A stretch of DNA of 64,000 bases from CAJXYS01 sp913063035 (GCF_050586465.1 NZ_JBOCEG010000008.1:62001-126000), one strand, 5' to 3'. Positions 48,871-58,144 are shown, counted from the stretch's first letter. Notes: generated from the sequence alone by a model not told the origin. Made by a program: numbers and translations.

Positions 48871-51117
48871 TCATGTCTGGCGGGCCAGCCAGTCCATGAC
48901 CGCCGGTCGCACCGACTGCGCGCCCGAGGCGCGCGCCGTGTCGATCACGGCGCGGGCCTCGGCCAGGTCCACGCGGCGCAGCAAATGCTTGACCGGGCCG
49001 ATCGAGGCGGGGCGCATCGACAGCGTCCGCAGCCCGATCGCGGCGAAACAGAGCGCCTCGATCGGGCGCCCGGCGTCCTCGCCGCAGAAACTGAGCGTCG
49101 TGCCCGTCTCGGCGCAGCGCGCGACTATCTGTTCGAGGAAGGTCAGGAAGCTGACGTTCAGCGTGTCGTAGCGCCGGCGGACCAGTTCGTTCTCGCGGTC
49201 GGCGGCAAAGAAGAACTGCTTGAGATCGTTGCCGCCGATGGAAATGAAATCGGCGAGCTCGAAGAACTGCCGCGGCGCGAAGGCGAGGCTGGGGGTTTCG
49301 AGCATCGCGCCGATCTCGACGCCCTCCGGCAGAACGTGGCCGAGCGCGCGCTCGCGTTCGATCTGCTCGAGCAGCAGGCCGCGCGCCTCCTTGAATTCCT
49401 CGAACTGCGCGACGAAGGGGAACATGACCGCGAGCGGCCGTCCCGCCGCGCCCCGGATCAGCGCCTGCAGCTGCATCCGCATGACACCGGGCTTGTCGAG
49501 CCCCACCCGGATCGCGCGCCAGCCGAGCGCCGGGTTGGGCTCGTCGACGCGCTTCATGTAGGGCAGCACCTTGTCCGACCCGATATCGAGCGTCCGGAAC
49601 ACGACCTTCCGGCCCTTGGCGGCATCCATCACGCGGCCGTAGAGCGCCGCGAGATCGCCGCGCCGCGGCACGGTGGAGCGGGTGAGAAACTGCAACTCGG
49701 TGCGGAAAAGGCCGACCCCCTCGGCGCCGGAGCCCTCGAGGCTGGGCAGATCGGCCATCAGCCCGGCGTTCATGTGCAGGCCGATGGTCACGCCGTCGCG
49801 GGTCCGGGCGGGCTTTGACCGGATGGAGCTGTAGCGCTCCTGCGCCTTGGCCTGCATCGCCATCTTGTCGCGGAAGGCGTGGGCGACCGTTTCCTCGGGG
49901 CGCAGATGGACCAGCCCCTGGTCGCCGTCGACGATGATCTGGTCGCCGTTCAGCGCCTCGGCGGTGATGCGTTCGGCATGGATGACAAGCGGGATCGCCA
50001 GGGCGCGGGCCACGATGGCGGCATGGCTGCCGACGGAGCCTTCCTCGAGCACGACGCCCTTCAGGTCGCGGCCATAGTCGAGCAGCTCGCCCGGGCCGAT
50101 ATTGCGGGCCACCAGGATCGGGTTCTCGACAGAGCCGGCCTCGCCCGTGCCGCCCTGGCCGGTCAGGATGCGCAGGAGCCGGTTCGAGAGATCGTCGAGG
50201 TCGTGGAGGCGCTCGCGCAGATAGGGATCGGGAACGCGGCCCATGCGGGCGCGGACGGCGGATTGTTCCTTTTCCACCGCGGCTTCGGCCGAGAGTCCGC
50301 GCTCGATGTCCTCTTCCATGCGCCGGACCCAGCCGCGGGAGTTGGCGAACATCCGGTAGGCTTCGAGCACCTTCATGTGCTCTTCCCCGGCGGTACCCAT
50401 CGCGACCGACAGCATGTCGTCCACATGGCCGCGCAGCGTGTCCATGGCATCGTGCAGGCGCTTGTTCTCCACCACCGGGTCGTCGGCCACCGGGTTGGTG
50501 ACCACCACCCGCGGTTCATGGAGGAGCACATGGCCGATGGCGGCGCCCTCCTGTCCGACCCCGCCCCGGAAGAGGATCTGGCGCTGGTGCGGCGCGGCGA
50601 GTGCCTCGCCCTCGCCGACGAAGGCGCCGAGCTCGGCCATCTCGGCCAGCACCATCGCCACGACCTCGAGCGCGTAGACCTCATCCTCGGAATGCTCGCG
50701 CCCGTCGCGCGACTGGACGACCAGCACGCCGAGCGTTTCCCCCAGCCGCTGGATCGGCACGCCGAGGAAGGAGGTGAAGTTCTCCTCACCCGTTTCGGGC
50801 ATGTAGCGGAAGCCGCGCTCGGCGGTGGCGTCGCCGGTGTTCATCGGGCTGGCTTCCCGCGCGACGCGCCCGACGAGGCCCTCGCCGATCCGCAGCCGCG
50901 TCTGGTGGACCGATTCCGGGTTCAGCCCCTCGGTCGCGCAGAGTTCCAGCGTATCGGCGTCGCGGAGAAGATAGATGGAACAGACATCCGTGCCCATCGA
51001 ATCCGCGATCAAATGGGTGATGTTGTCCAGCCGCTCCTGGCCTTCGCCTTCTTCGGCCAGCGTGTCGCGCAGGCGCCGGAGCAGCTTGCGTGAGTCGGAG
51101 TCGGTCTTTTCGGCCAT
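48871..51117 (-). CDS. ptsP: Phosphoenolpyruvate--protein phosphotransferase PtsP
   Basis: The 748-residue nitrogen-type EI-Ntr has an N-terminal GAF domain (about 20-150) and an enzyme I body. GSHAAIVARA (near residue 362) holds the phosphorylated His, SIGGNDLKQFFFAA (near 622) and SFCGEDAGRP (near 674) line the PEP site with the catalytic Cys. It starts the PtsP-NPr-EIIA-Ntr regulatory chain, which does not transport sugar but senses nitrogen (the GAF domain binds glutamine in E. coli). lysC precedes it by 8 bases; this pairing recurs in alphaproteobacteria. Confidence 0.95.
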   Translation of the reverse strand: MAEKTDSDSRKLLRRLRDTLAEEGEGQERLDNITHLIADSMGTDVCSIYLLRDADTLELCATEGLNPESVHQTRLRIGEGLVGRVAREASPMNTGDATAERGFRYMPETGEENFTSFLGVPIQRLGETLGVLVVQSRDGREHSEDEVYALEVVAMVLAEMAELGAFVGEGEALAAPHQRQILFRGGVGQEGAAIGHVLLHEPRVVVTNPVADDPVVENKRLHDAMDTLRGHVDDMLSVAMGTAGEEHMKVLEAYRMFANSRGWVRRMEEDIERGLSAEAAVEKEQSAVRARMGRVPDPYLRERLHDLDDLSNRLLRILTGQGGTGEAGSVENPILVARNIGPGELLDYGRDLKGVVLEEGSVGSHAAIVARALAIPLVIHAERITAEALNGDQIIVDGDQGLVHLRPEETVAHAFRDKMAMQAKAQERYSSIRSKPARTRDGVTIGLHMNAGLMADLPSLEGSGAEGVGLFRTELQFLTRSTVPRRGDLAALYGRVMDAAKGRKVVFRTLDIGSDKVLPYMKRVDEPNPALGWRAIRVGLDKPGVMRMQLQALIRGAAGRPLAVMFPFVAQFEEFKEARGLLLEQIERERALGHVLPEGVEIGAMLETPSLAFAPRQFFELADFISIGGNDLKQFFFAADRENELVRRRYDTLNVSFLTFLEQIVARCAETGTTLSFCGEDAGRPIEALCFAAIGLRTLSMRPASIGPVKHLLRRVDLAEARAVIDTARASGAQSVRPAVMDWLARQT

Positions 51118-51125
51118 TGCGCCGG

Positions 51126-52364
51126 TCAGGCTACCTTTTCCAGTTCGAAGGCATCATGGAGCGCCTGAACCGCGAGTTCCATGTATTTCCTGTCGACCAG
51201 GACGGAAATCTTGATTTCCGAGGTGGTGATCACCTTGATGTTGATGCCTTCCTCGGCCAGCGCGCGGAACATGCGGGCCGCGACGCCGGCATGGCTGCGC
51301 ATCCCGATGCCGACCACCGAGATCTTGCAGACGGCGGTGTCGGCCACGAGGTCGTGGAAATTGATCTCGCCGCGGTCGCGGGCATCCTTCATCGCCTTTT
51401 CGGCCCGTGCCACCTGGTCGACCGGACATGAGAAGGTCATGTCCGTCCGTCCCTCTTCCGAGATGTTCTGCACGATCATGTCGACATTCACCCCCGCATC
51501 GGCCAGCGGCCCGAAAATGGCGGCGGCGATGCCGGGGCGGTCGGCGACCGAGACCAGCGTGACCTCGGCCTCGTCGCGGGAATAGGCGACGCCGGAGACG
51601 ACTTTGGATTCCATGATTTCCTCCTCGGCGCAGACCAGGGTGCCGGCACCCTCGGTCTGGTCCTCGAAACTCGACAGCACCCGCAGGCGCACATTGTAGC
51701 GCATCGCAAGCTCCACCGAACGGGTCTGGAGCACCTTCGCCCCCAGCGAGGCGAGTTCCAGCATCTCCTCGAAGGCGATCCGGTTCAGCTTGCGGGCCTG
51801 ATCGCAGATGCGCGGGTCGGTGGTGTAGACACCGTCCACGTCGGTGTAGATATCGCAGCGTTCCGCCTCGAAGGCCGCGGCGAAGGCGACGGCGGTGGTG
51901 TCCGATCCGCCCCGTCCAAGCGTCGTGATACGGCCTTCGGGGCTGATCCCCTGGAAGCCCGCGACCACCGCGACCTTCATGCCCTCGGCGAACTTGGCGT
52001 CGATATTGGCGCGCGGGATCTCCTCGATGCGCGCGGCGCCATGGGCCGAGCTGGTCCGAAGCGGCACCTGCCAGCCCTGCCAGCTGCGCGCGGGCACGTC
52101 CATTTCCTGGAGCGTCAGCGCCATCAGCCCGGCGGTGACGTTCTCGCCGGAACTGACCACGGCATCGTATTCGCGCGCGTCGTAGAAGGGCGAGGTCTCG
52201 CCGACCCAGCCCACCAGTTCATTGGTCTTGCCGGACATGGCCGAGACGATGACGATCACGTCGTAGCCGTTCGCGACCTCGCGGCGCACCTTCTCGGCGG
52301 CGTTGCGGATTCGCGCCAGATCGGCGACCGACGTGCCGCCGAATTTCATCACCAGAAGCGGCAT
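51126..52364 (-). CDS. lysC: Aspartate kinase
   Basis: The 412-residue enzyme phosphorylates aspartate, the first step to lysine, threonine and methionine. The kinase domain starts VMKFGGTSVADLARI and has FQGISPEGRITTLGRGGSDTT near 142; residues 265-412 are two ACT domains, which in this family bind lysine or threonine for feedback. It is monofunctional, about 400 residues as usual. It precedes ptsP by 8 bases on the same transcript. thrC is 10 kb away. Confidence 0.95.
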   Translation of the reverse strand: MPLLVMKFGGTSVADLARIRNAAEKVRREVANGYDVIVIVSAMSGKTNELVGWVGETSPFYDAREYDAVVSSGENVTAGLMALTLQEMDVPARSWQGWQVPLRTSSAHGAARIEEIPRANIDAKFAEGMKVAVVAGFQGISPEGRITTLGRGGSDTTAVAFAAAFEAERCDIYTDVDGVYTTDPRICDQARKLNRIAFEEMLELASLGAKVLQTRSVELAMRYNVRLRVLSSFEDQTEGAGTLVCAEEEIMESKVVSGVAYSRDEAEVTLVSVADRPGIAAAIFGPLADAGVNVDMIVQNISEEGRTDMTFSCPVDQVARAEKAMKDARDRGEINFHDLVADTAVCKISVVGIGMRSHAGVAARMFRALAEEGINIKVITTSEIKISVLVDRKYMELAVQALHDAFELEKVA

Positions 52365-52445
52365 GCGCGCTTTCCCTGGACCTGCCCTCGATCGGGGGGC
52401 TTCATACGCGCGCGCCGGGGCGAGGGCAAGCCGGCTTGTGCCGCG

Positions 52446-53114
52446 TCAGAAAGGCAGCTCCGTCCCGTCATAGGACAGGAAACACCCCGCCGTTTCGGGC
52501 GAGAGCGCGTCGAAGCGGGCGACGAGGCCGTTCGCAGCCGTCTCGACGTCGATCTCGGCGGCGGTGCCGCCCATATCCGTCTGGACCCAGCCGGGATGGT
52601 AGGCGCCCACCGCGATGCCGAGACCGTCGAGGTCGGCCGCGAGGTTCCGCGCAAGGTTCACCGCTGCCGCCTTGGACGCGCGGTAGATGTAGGAACCGCC
52701 CGGCGCCCGGGTGCTGGAGCCCATGATCGAGGCGATCACGGCCACGCGCGCGGTATCCCCGCATTGCAGGTTGGGCAAAAGCGTCTGCACCGTCAGGAAG
52801 ACGCCGGTGACGTTGGTGGCGAAGGTCCCGGCCCAGAGATCCGCACCGTAGCCGCCGGCCAGGGAATGCCCCTTGTCCAGGTAGACGCCGGCGTTGCAGA
52901 TCAGCAGGTCGATCTGGCAGCCGTCGAGATCACGCGCGAGCGTCGCGAAGCTTGCCGGGTCGGTGACGTCGAGCGTTTTCCATTCGACGGCATCCTGCAG
53001 GTCTGGCGGGGTGGCGCCCCGCGTCGTCCCGATGACGCGCGCGCCCCGCGCCACGTAACGGCGGGCGAGTTCGGCGCCGATTCCGCGGTTTGCCCCGGTG
53101 ATCAGAACGGTCAT
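52446..53114 (-). CDS. Short-chain dehydrogenase/reductase
   Basis: The 222-residue classical SDR has the NAD(P) loop TGANRGIGAELARRY (near residue 6), NAGVYLDKG (near 85) and the catalytic tyrosine and lysine in YIYRASKAA (near 143-151). It is of the short type related to sniffer/CsgA-like carbonyl reductases. Substrate is not known. DUF1178 lies 15 bases upstream on the same strand. Confidence 0.88.
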   Translation of the reverse strand: MTVLITGANRGIGAELARRYVARGARVIGTTRGATPPDLQDAVEWKTLDVTDPASFATLARDLDGCQIDLLICNAGVYLDKGHSLAGGYGADLWAGTFATNVTGVFLTVQTLLPNLQCGDTARVAVIASIMGSSTRAPGGSYIYRASKAAAVNLARNLAADLDGLGIAVGAYHPGWVQTDMGGTAAEIDVETAANGLVARFDALSPETAGCFLSYDGTELPF

Positions 53115-53129
53115 GCGCGGCCTCCGCGG

Positions 53130-53588
53130 TCAGTTGCTCTTGCCGCGGGCCGCCCAGGGCAGGGGGGTGACGGGGATTCCGTCCTCGACGAGACTGCGGG
53201 CGTCTTCCGCGGCGGCTTCGCCGATGATCGAGCGTTTCGGCGCCTCGCCCTCGTGGATCCGCCGCGCCTCGTTGGCGAAGTCCTTGCCGACGTTCTCGCT
53301 GGCCGACTCGATCCGCTTTCGCAGTTCCGCCAGCGCCTGTTCCGCCGGGCTTGCCGGCTGCGAGAGCGGCTTGTCCCCTGTCTCGGCGGGTTGGGCGGCG
53401 GATGTCGCGGCTTCGGCCGCGCGGCCGGGCCGCACCTGCGGCGCCATGATCGCCTTCTGCACGTCCGTGCAGCCGCAGACGGCGCAGCTCACCATGCCGG
53501 CGGCATGCAATTTCTCGAAGGCATCTCCGGACTGGAACCAGCTGTCGAAGGTGTGACCCCTGTCGCAGCGCAAAGTATAACGTATCAT
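53130..53588 (-). CDS. DUF1178 family zinc-ribbon protein
   Basis: The 152-residue protein has a zinc ribbon start, IRYTLRCDRGHTFDSWFQS then VSCAVCGCTDVQKAIMAP, with Cys pairs at residues 8 and 35-38. The rest is helical. DUF1178 is an alphaproteobacterial family without known role, often near NUDIX genes as here. It precedes the SDR gene by 15 bases. Confidence 0.87.
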   Translation of the reverse strand: MIRYTLRCDRGHTFDSWFQSGDAFEKLHAAGMVSCAVCGCTDVQKAIMAPQVRPGRAAEAATSAAQPAETGDKPLSQPASPAEQALAELRKRIESASENVGKDFANEARRIHEGEAPKRSIIGEAAAEDARSLVEDGIPVTPLPWAARGKSN

Positions 53589-53662
53589 CAGAGCCTCTGC
53601 TTGCCGCCCCGATTAAATAGCCGATCCACCGGCGGAATCAACGATCCCGACACGGGTCGGGC

Positions 53663-54142
53663 CTATTTGCCCAGCCGCGATGCATCGAAGCGGCTCAGGA
53701 TTTCCTGGAGTTCCGGCTCCCTGACCTTGCCGGCGGCCTTGCGGGGCGAGAACCACTTGCGCTTGCGCAGGCCGCGTTCGGGAAAATCCCGCGCCAGCTT
53801 GCGCACCTGGAGCGGGAAGATCGCGACGATGCAGGGCAGATCGTCGTCACTTTCCATCGCCTTGTTATAGGAATAGAGCCCGGCCACGGCGTGACGGACC
53901 TGGCCCGTGACCCCGGCCTCTTCCCAGGCCTCCCGGGCGGCCGCATCGGCGGGCGTGACGCCGTCCATCGGCCAGCCCTTGGGCAGCACCCAGCGCCCGG
54001 TGTCGCGGCTGGTGATGAGAAGAACCTCGGTCGCCCCCTTGCGCACACGGTAGCAAAGCGCCGCGAATTGCGTCCGCACCTCGTCCTTGCGGGCGCCACC
54101 CGTCCGGACGGGGAATTGCGGGGTTCTGGGCAGGGTCACCAT
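53663..54142 (-). CDS. NUDIX hydrolase
   Basis: The 159-residue protein has the NUDIX helix REAWEEAGVTG (near residues 72-82) after WVLPKGWPMDG, as in diphosphoinositol polyphosphate-type hydrolases. It cleaves a nucleoside or other diphosphate linked to X, with substrate unknown. The N-terminal residues up to about 24 are basic and not part of the fold, so a start at a later Met is possible, but none is in frame near. DUF1178 lies downstream. Confidence 0.88.
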   Translation of the reverse strand: MVTLPRTPQFPVRTGGARKDEVRTQFAALCYRVRKGATEVLLITSRDTGRWVLPKGWPMDGVTPADAAAREAWEEAGVTGQVRHAVAGLYSYNKAMESDDDLPCIVAIFPLQVRKLARDFPERGLRKRKWFSPRKAAGKVREPELQEILSRFDASRLGK

Positions 54143-54249
54143 CTGGCGGTCGGGTCACATCATGGGCAGCGCGGATCAGGTCGGTCTACCGGGTCGAAGT
54201 TAAGCCGGACCGGCGCCCGTTCCAAGGACGCCGGCGGCCGGGCGCGAGG

Positions 54250-54837
54250 TCAGCGCGATTTGCGGTCCCGGCGCGAGGACATCGGCTGGAAGGCCACGCC
54301 GACATGTGCCTCGCAATAGGGCTTGCCCGACTGGCAGGGCAGGCCGCAGAACCAGAAATCCTTGGTGGCCGGGTCGCCAATGGGCCATTTGCAGGTGCGC
54401 TCGGTCAGTTCCATGAGGCTGATTCTGCGAGCCTTTTTCTCGATCTCGCGCACATTGGCCAGTGCCTCGGGGCTGATCTCGTTGGCCGAGGGCTGCGGCG
54501 GCAGGGGCTGCCCGGCCACGGGGGGCTGGGGCTTGCGCGGCTGCGCCTGCGCGGGCGCCGACGGCGCCGGGTCGGCCGGTTTCTCGGCCGCCGCGGCGGG
54601 CTTCGACGCCGCTTTGGGGGCCGCCTTCGGCTTGGCCGGTTCCTTGGGTTCGGAGGGCGCCGGCTTCTCAGCGGTTTTCGTGGCGCCGCTGTTGCGGTTG
54701 GACAGGCCGAGGCGATGCACCTTGCCGATCACCGCGTTGCGGGTGACGCCGCCGAGTTCCTTGGCGATCTGGCTCGCGCTCTTTCCTTCGGTCCACATCT
54801 GCTTCAGCAGCTCGACGCGTTCATCGGTCCAGGACAT
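54250..54837 (-). CDS. gcrA: GcrA cell cycle regulator
   Basis: The 195-residue protein is GcrA, a sigma-70 cofactor that in Caulobacter helps transcription at GANTC-methylated promoters. The N-terminal helix-turn-helix (residues 1-47, MSWTDERVELLKQMW and GGVTRNAVIGKVHRLG) is intact. The linker (50-130) is a Lys/Pro/Ala-rich low-complexity stretch, and the C-terminus has Cys-rich CKWPIGDP, FWFCGLPC and YCEAH. Longer than Caulobacter GcrA (173). ATG 54837 gives the standard N-terminus. Promoter at 54929-54956. Confidence 0.95.
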   Translation of the reverse strand: MSWTDERVELLKQMWTEGKSASQIAKELGGVTRNAVIGKVHRLGLSNRNSGATKTAEKPAPSEPKEPAKPKAAPKAASKPAAAAEKPADPAPSAPAQAQPRKPQPPVAGQPLPPQPSANEISPEALANVREIEKKARRISLMELTERTCKWPIGDPATKDFWFCGLPCQSGKPYCEAHVGVAFQPMSSRRDRKSR

Positions 54838-54928
54838 GGGTCCTCTCAACTCATCTCTGTCGCGCGGCCCTGCCGGGTGCAGCGCGTCTGTCATTTCGGT
54901 CGTGCCGTGGAAAATTCCAGGTCCGCCT

Positions 54929-54956
54929 ATTGTAACCACGCATCAGGCGGATACAA
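54929..54956 (-). promoter_or_regulatory. Putative sigma-70 promoter of gcrA
   Basis: On the minus strand, TTGTAT (54951-54956) and TACAAT (54929-54934) are 16 bases apart. Transcription would start near 54922, giving an 85-base leader to gcrA. Confidence 0.5.
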
Positions 54957-54986
54957 GGTGCGCACACCTAAATTCGCGGGGAAAGC

Positions 54987-55799
54987 ATGGCACAGACGCA
55001 GGACATCGCCGGCATGGGCGTGCGCCGTTTCGGACGCGTGAACTGGCTCGGGCTCTGGACGCTGATGACGCGCGAGATCCGGCGATTCACGACGGTCTGG
55101 ATGCAGACGGTCGCCGCGCCGCTCGCGACCGCCGGCCTCTTCCTCGTGGTCTTCGATCTTGCCATCGGGCCGCAGCGGGGGGAGGTGAACGGCATGCCGT
55201 TCTCGCATTTCCTGGCGCCGGGCATCCTGATGATGCAGGTGATCCAGAACGCGTTCGCCAACACCTCGAGTTCGCTGATGATCTCGAAGGTGCAGGGCAA
55301 CATCGTCGACACGCTCATGCCGCCGCTCTCGCCGGCCGAACTGGTGGTCGGCTATATCGCCGGCGGCGTCGCGCGCGGGCTCTTCGTGGCGTTGGCCGTG
55401 GCGCTGGTGATCTTCCCGATCGTGGGCGTCGGCGTGGCCAAGCCGCTCTGGGCGCTGGTCTTCGTGGTGCTGGGCAGTGCCTTCCTGTCGGCCATCGGGC
55501 TGGTTGCGGCGACCATCGCCTCGAAATTCGATCACATGGCGGCGATCACCAACTTCATCGTCACGCCGCTCTCGTTCCTGTCGGGCACCTTCTATTCCAT
55601 CGCCACGCTGCCCGCGCCGATGCAGGTCGCCTCGCACATGAACCCGGTCTTCTACCTGATCGACGGGATGCGTCACGGGGTGCTGGGCACCTCGGACACC
55701 TCGCCCTGGATCGGTGTCATGGTCTGCAGCACCGCGACGCTGGCGGTGGCCGCGCTCTGCTGGCGGTGGTTCAGGACCGGCTACCGGCTGAAGTCGTGA
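54987..55799 (+). CDS. ABC-2 type transporter permease
   Basis: The 270-residue membrane protein has about six segments and the ABC-2 export permease pattern PFSHFLAPGILMMQVIQNAF, then TPLSFLSGTFYSIATLP (near 190-206) and NPVFYLIDGMRHG. It probably moves a lipid-linked or polysaccharide compound or a drug out. No ATPase gene adjoins it, so its partner is encoded elsewhere. It is divergent from gcrA. Its end overlaps the convergent DMT gene by 29 bases. Confidence 0.88.
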   Translation: MAQTQDIAGMGVRRFGRVNWLGLWTLMTREIRRFTTVWMQTVAAPLATAGLFLVVFDLAIGPQRGEVNGMPFSHFLAPGILMMQVIQNAFANTSSSLMISKVQGNIVDTLMPPLSPAELVVGYIAGGVARGLFVALAVALVIFPIVGVGVAKPLWALVFVVLGSAFLSAIGLVAATIASKFDHMAAITNFIVTPLSFLSGTFYSIATLPAPMQVASHMNPVFYLIDGMRHGVLGTSDTSPWIGVMVCSTATLAVAALCWRWFRTGYRLKS

Positions 55800-56688
55800 T
55801 CCGCCCGCCCCGCGTCAGCCGGCCCTCGCGCCAGGCCAGCAGCAGCGCGCCGGCCAGGATCACCACGGCCCCCGCGACGCTGACCGCATCGGGCAGGTTG
55901 CCGAACCAGGCCGCGTCGTAAAGCGTGGCGAAGATCAGCACGGTGTAGAAGAAGGGCAGCGCGAAGCTGGCATCGGCCGCCCGCATCGCCTGGATGAAAA
56001 GCGCCTGCGCGGCGACCATGGCGATCCCGATCCCGGCCAGTGCGGCCCATTGCGCGGGTGTCGGGGCCGCCCAGACGAACAGCGCCGCGACGGTCGAGAT
56101 CGCCAGCCCGATCGCGTTGTTGACGATCAGGATCTGCAACGGCGCCTCGCGCCCGGTCAGCCGCTTGATGAACACCGCCTCAAGCCCCAGGGCAAGCGCC
56201 GCGGCCAGCGCGAAGAGCGCGCCGGGCTGGATCACGCCGCCCCCCGGGCGCAGCAGGATCACCGCGCCGGCGAAGGCGATCGCGGCGGCCGACCAGCGGA
56301 TCGGCCCCACCCGCTCGCCCAGGAGCGGGATGGCGAGGATCATCCCGATCACCGGGTTGAGAAAGCTGATCGCCGTCGCGTCGGACAGCGGGATGTAGAC
56401 CACGGCGGTGAACATCAGGCTGACGCCGGCCCAGCCGCAGACCGAGCGCGCGGCATGGAGCGCGAGCGCCGGGTGCGCGATTCGCGGGCGCAGGACGGCG
56501 GCGGCCGCGGCCAGCCCCAGCACGGCAAAGGCGAAGCGCCCCTGGCTGACCTGAAGGGGATGCAGGGCAGGGCCGAAGACGCCCTGCCCAATGGCCTTGG
56601 CCAGGATCGTCGTCCCCGCGATCAGCGCCGCCGCGGCCAGCATCGCCGCAACGGCGCGGAGCGGATCGGGCGTGCCTGGGGTGAACAT
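55771..56688 (-). CDS. DMT family (EamA) transporter
   Basis: The 305-residue protein has ten predicted membrane segments in two EamA repeats (about 10-150 and 160-300), for example FLNPVIGMILAIPLLGERVGP and PFFYTVLIFATLYDAAWFG. Family members export metabolites such as amino acids. The start is ATG 56688 (MFTPGTPDPLR); the frame is open much further up but that section is a low-complexity shadow. It overlaps the ABC permease by 29 bases at the 3' end. Confidence 0.88.
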   Translation of the reverse strand: MFTPGTPDPLRAVAAMLAAAALIAGTTILAKAIGQGVFGPALHPLQVSQGRFAFAVLGLAAAAAVLRPRIAHPALALHAARSVCGWAGVSLMFTAVVYIPLSDATAISFLNPVIGMILAIPLLGERVGPIRWSAAAIAFAGAVILLRPGGGVIQPGALFALAAALALGLEAVFIKRLTGREAPLQILIVNNAIGLAISTVAALFVWAAPTPAQWAALAGIGIAMVAAQALFIQAMRAADASFALPFFYTVLIFATLYDAAWFGNLPDAVSVAGAVVILAGALLLAWREGRLTRGGRITTSAGSRS

Positions 56689-56780
56689 GGGCGGGACCTG
56701 GGCAAGAACTGGACAGCCGCAGGGAAACCCTCTAAGCCGCGGAACGCAAGGGGCCGCCGCCCCGATCAGAGGACCCGACG

Positions 56781-56849
56781 ATGACCATCCGCGCACCACG
56801 CCCGACCCAGACGCGCCGCCGCGGCATCCGCCCGGCGCACCGCCGCTGA
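56781..56849 (+). CDS. Arg-rich 22-codon ORF upstream of argD, candidate leader peptide
   Basis: MTIRAPRPTQTR then RRGIRPAHRR: 22 residues with eight arginines, all CGC, including one run of three. AGAGGA lies 8 bases before the ATG. It is followed by argD and argF, whose products make arginine. GGCGC at 56834-56838 can pair either with GCGCC at 56813-56817 or with GCGCC at 56851-56855, which would suit attenuation. Against this, a consensus -35 for argD lies downstream at 56899 and the region is so GC-rich that such pairing can be chance. Confidence 0.35.
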   Translation: MTIRAPRPTQTRRRGIRPAHRR

Positions 56850-56898
56850 CGCGCCGATCCGTCCGCCATGCCGCCGCCCGCGGCACCGTCCCCTGCAA

Positions 56899-56927
56899 TT
56901 GACAATCCTCCCGCGCTTTGCGCAGAT
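56899..56927 (+). promoter_or_regulatory. Putative promoter of argD
   Basis: TTGACA (56899-56904) followed by 17 bases and GCAGAT (56922-56927), with a short 5' leader before argD at 56954. The -35 is perfect and the -10 weak. It lies downstream of the Arg-rich ORF. Confidence 0.4.
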
Positions 56928-56953
56928 CGCATTTCCATCGAAAGGACCGACAG

Positions 56954-58144
56954 ATGATCCCTGCCGTCTTGCCGACCTACAACCGCGCGCCGCTCAGTTT
57001 CGAGCGGGGCGAAGGCTGCTGGCTGGTGGAGGCCGATGGCAGCCGATACCTGGATCTCGGCGCGGGGATCGCGGTCAACGCGCTGGGCCATGCCCATCCG
57101 CGGCTGGTCGAGGCCCTGACGGAGCAGGCGGGCAAGCTCTGGCATACCTCGAACCTCTACCACATTCCGGCGCAGGAACGCCTGGCCGCGCAGCTGGTCG
57201 CAGCCACCTTCGCGGACACGGTCTTCTTCACCAATTCCGGCACCGAGGCGGCGGAACTGGCGATCAAGATGGCGCGGAAATACTGGTACGATCAGGACCA
57301 GCCGGAGCGGGTCGAGATCGTCACCTTCGAGGGATCCTTCCATGGCCGCTCCACCGGGGCGATCGCCGCTGCGGGCTCCGAGAAGATGGTCACGGGCTTC
57401 GGGCCGCTGATGCCGGGCTTCGTGCACCTGCCCTGGGGCGATCATGACGCGCTCGAGGCCGCGGTGACCGACCGGACTGCCGCGATCCTGATCGAGCCGG
57501 TGCAGGGCGAGGGCGGCATCCGTCCGCTGCCGGACCAGTGCCTGAAGGGGCTCAGGGATCTCTGCGACCGGACCGGGGCGCTGCTGATCCTCGACGAGGT
57601 GCAATGCGGCATGGGGCGCACGGGGCGGCTCTTCGCCCATGAATGGGCCGGGGTGGAGCCGGACATCATGATGGTGGCCAAGGGCATCGGCGGGGGCTTC
57701 CCGCTCGGTGCCGTGCTGGCGACGGAGGCCGCCGGCGCGCCGATGGGCGCGGGCACGCACGGCTCGACCTATGGCGGCAACCCGCTGGCCTGCGCCGTTG
57801 GGTCCGCGGTGATGGAGATCGTGGCCGATCCCGATTTCCTTGACGCGGTGAACCGCAAGGCCGGGCTCTTGCGCCAGAGGCTCGAAGGGCTGGTCGCGCA
57901 GCATCCGGACGTCTTCGAGGCGGTGCGGGGATCGGGGCTGATGCTGGGCCTGAAATGCCGGGCGGCGAACACCGACCTGGTGCAGGCGGGCTATGCGGAG
58001 CAGGTGCTGACCGTGCCCGCCGCCGAGAACGTGGTCCGGCTGCTGCCGCCGCTCAACATCTCCGAGGCCGAGATCGGCGAGGCGGTGGCGCGGCTCGACC
58101 GGGCGGCCGGGACCGTCGCGGCCGGGCTGGCGGCGGCCGGCTGA
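56954..58144 (+). CDS. argD: Acetylornithine aminotransferase
   Basis: The 396-residue class III PLP transaminase makes N-acetylornithine in arginine synthesis; in some bacteria it also acts in lysine synthesis. [12 protein letters not shown] (near residue 182), [11 protein letters not shown] (near 215) and [15 protein letters not shown] (PLP lysine near 243) are in place. ATG 56954 fits the family. argF follows after 30 bases, so the two form an operon, an order common in alphaproteobacteria. Confidence 0.95.
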   Translation: MIPAVLPTYNRAPLSFERGEGCWLVEADGSRYLDLGAGIAVNALGHAHPRLVEALTEQAGKLWHTSNLYHIPAQERLAAQLVAATFADTVFFTNSGTEAAELAIKMARKYWYDQDQPERVEIVTFEGSFHGRSTGAIAAAGSEKMVTGFGPLMPGFVHLPWGDHDALEAAVTDRTAAILIEPVQGEGGIRPLPDQCLKGLRDLCDRTGALLILDEVQCGMGRTGRLFAHEWAGVEPDIMMVAKGIGGGFPLGAVLATEAAGAPMGAGTHGSTYGGNPLACAVGSAVMEIVADPDFLDAVNRKAGLLRQRLEGLVAQHPDVFEAVRGSGLMLGLKCRAANTDLVQAGYAEQVLTVPAAENVVRLLPPLNISEAEIGEAVARLDRAAGTVAAGLAAAG

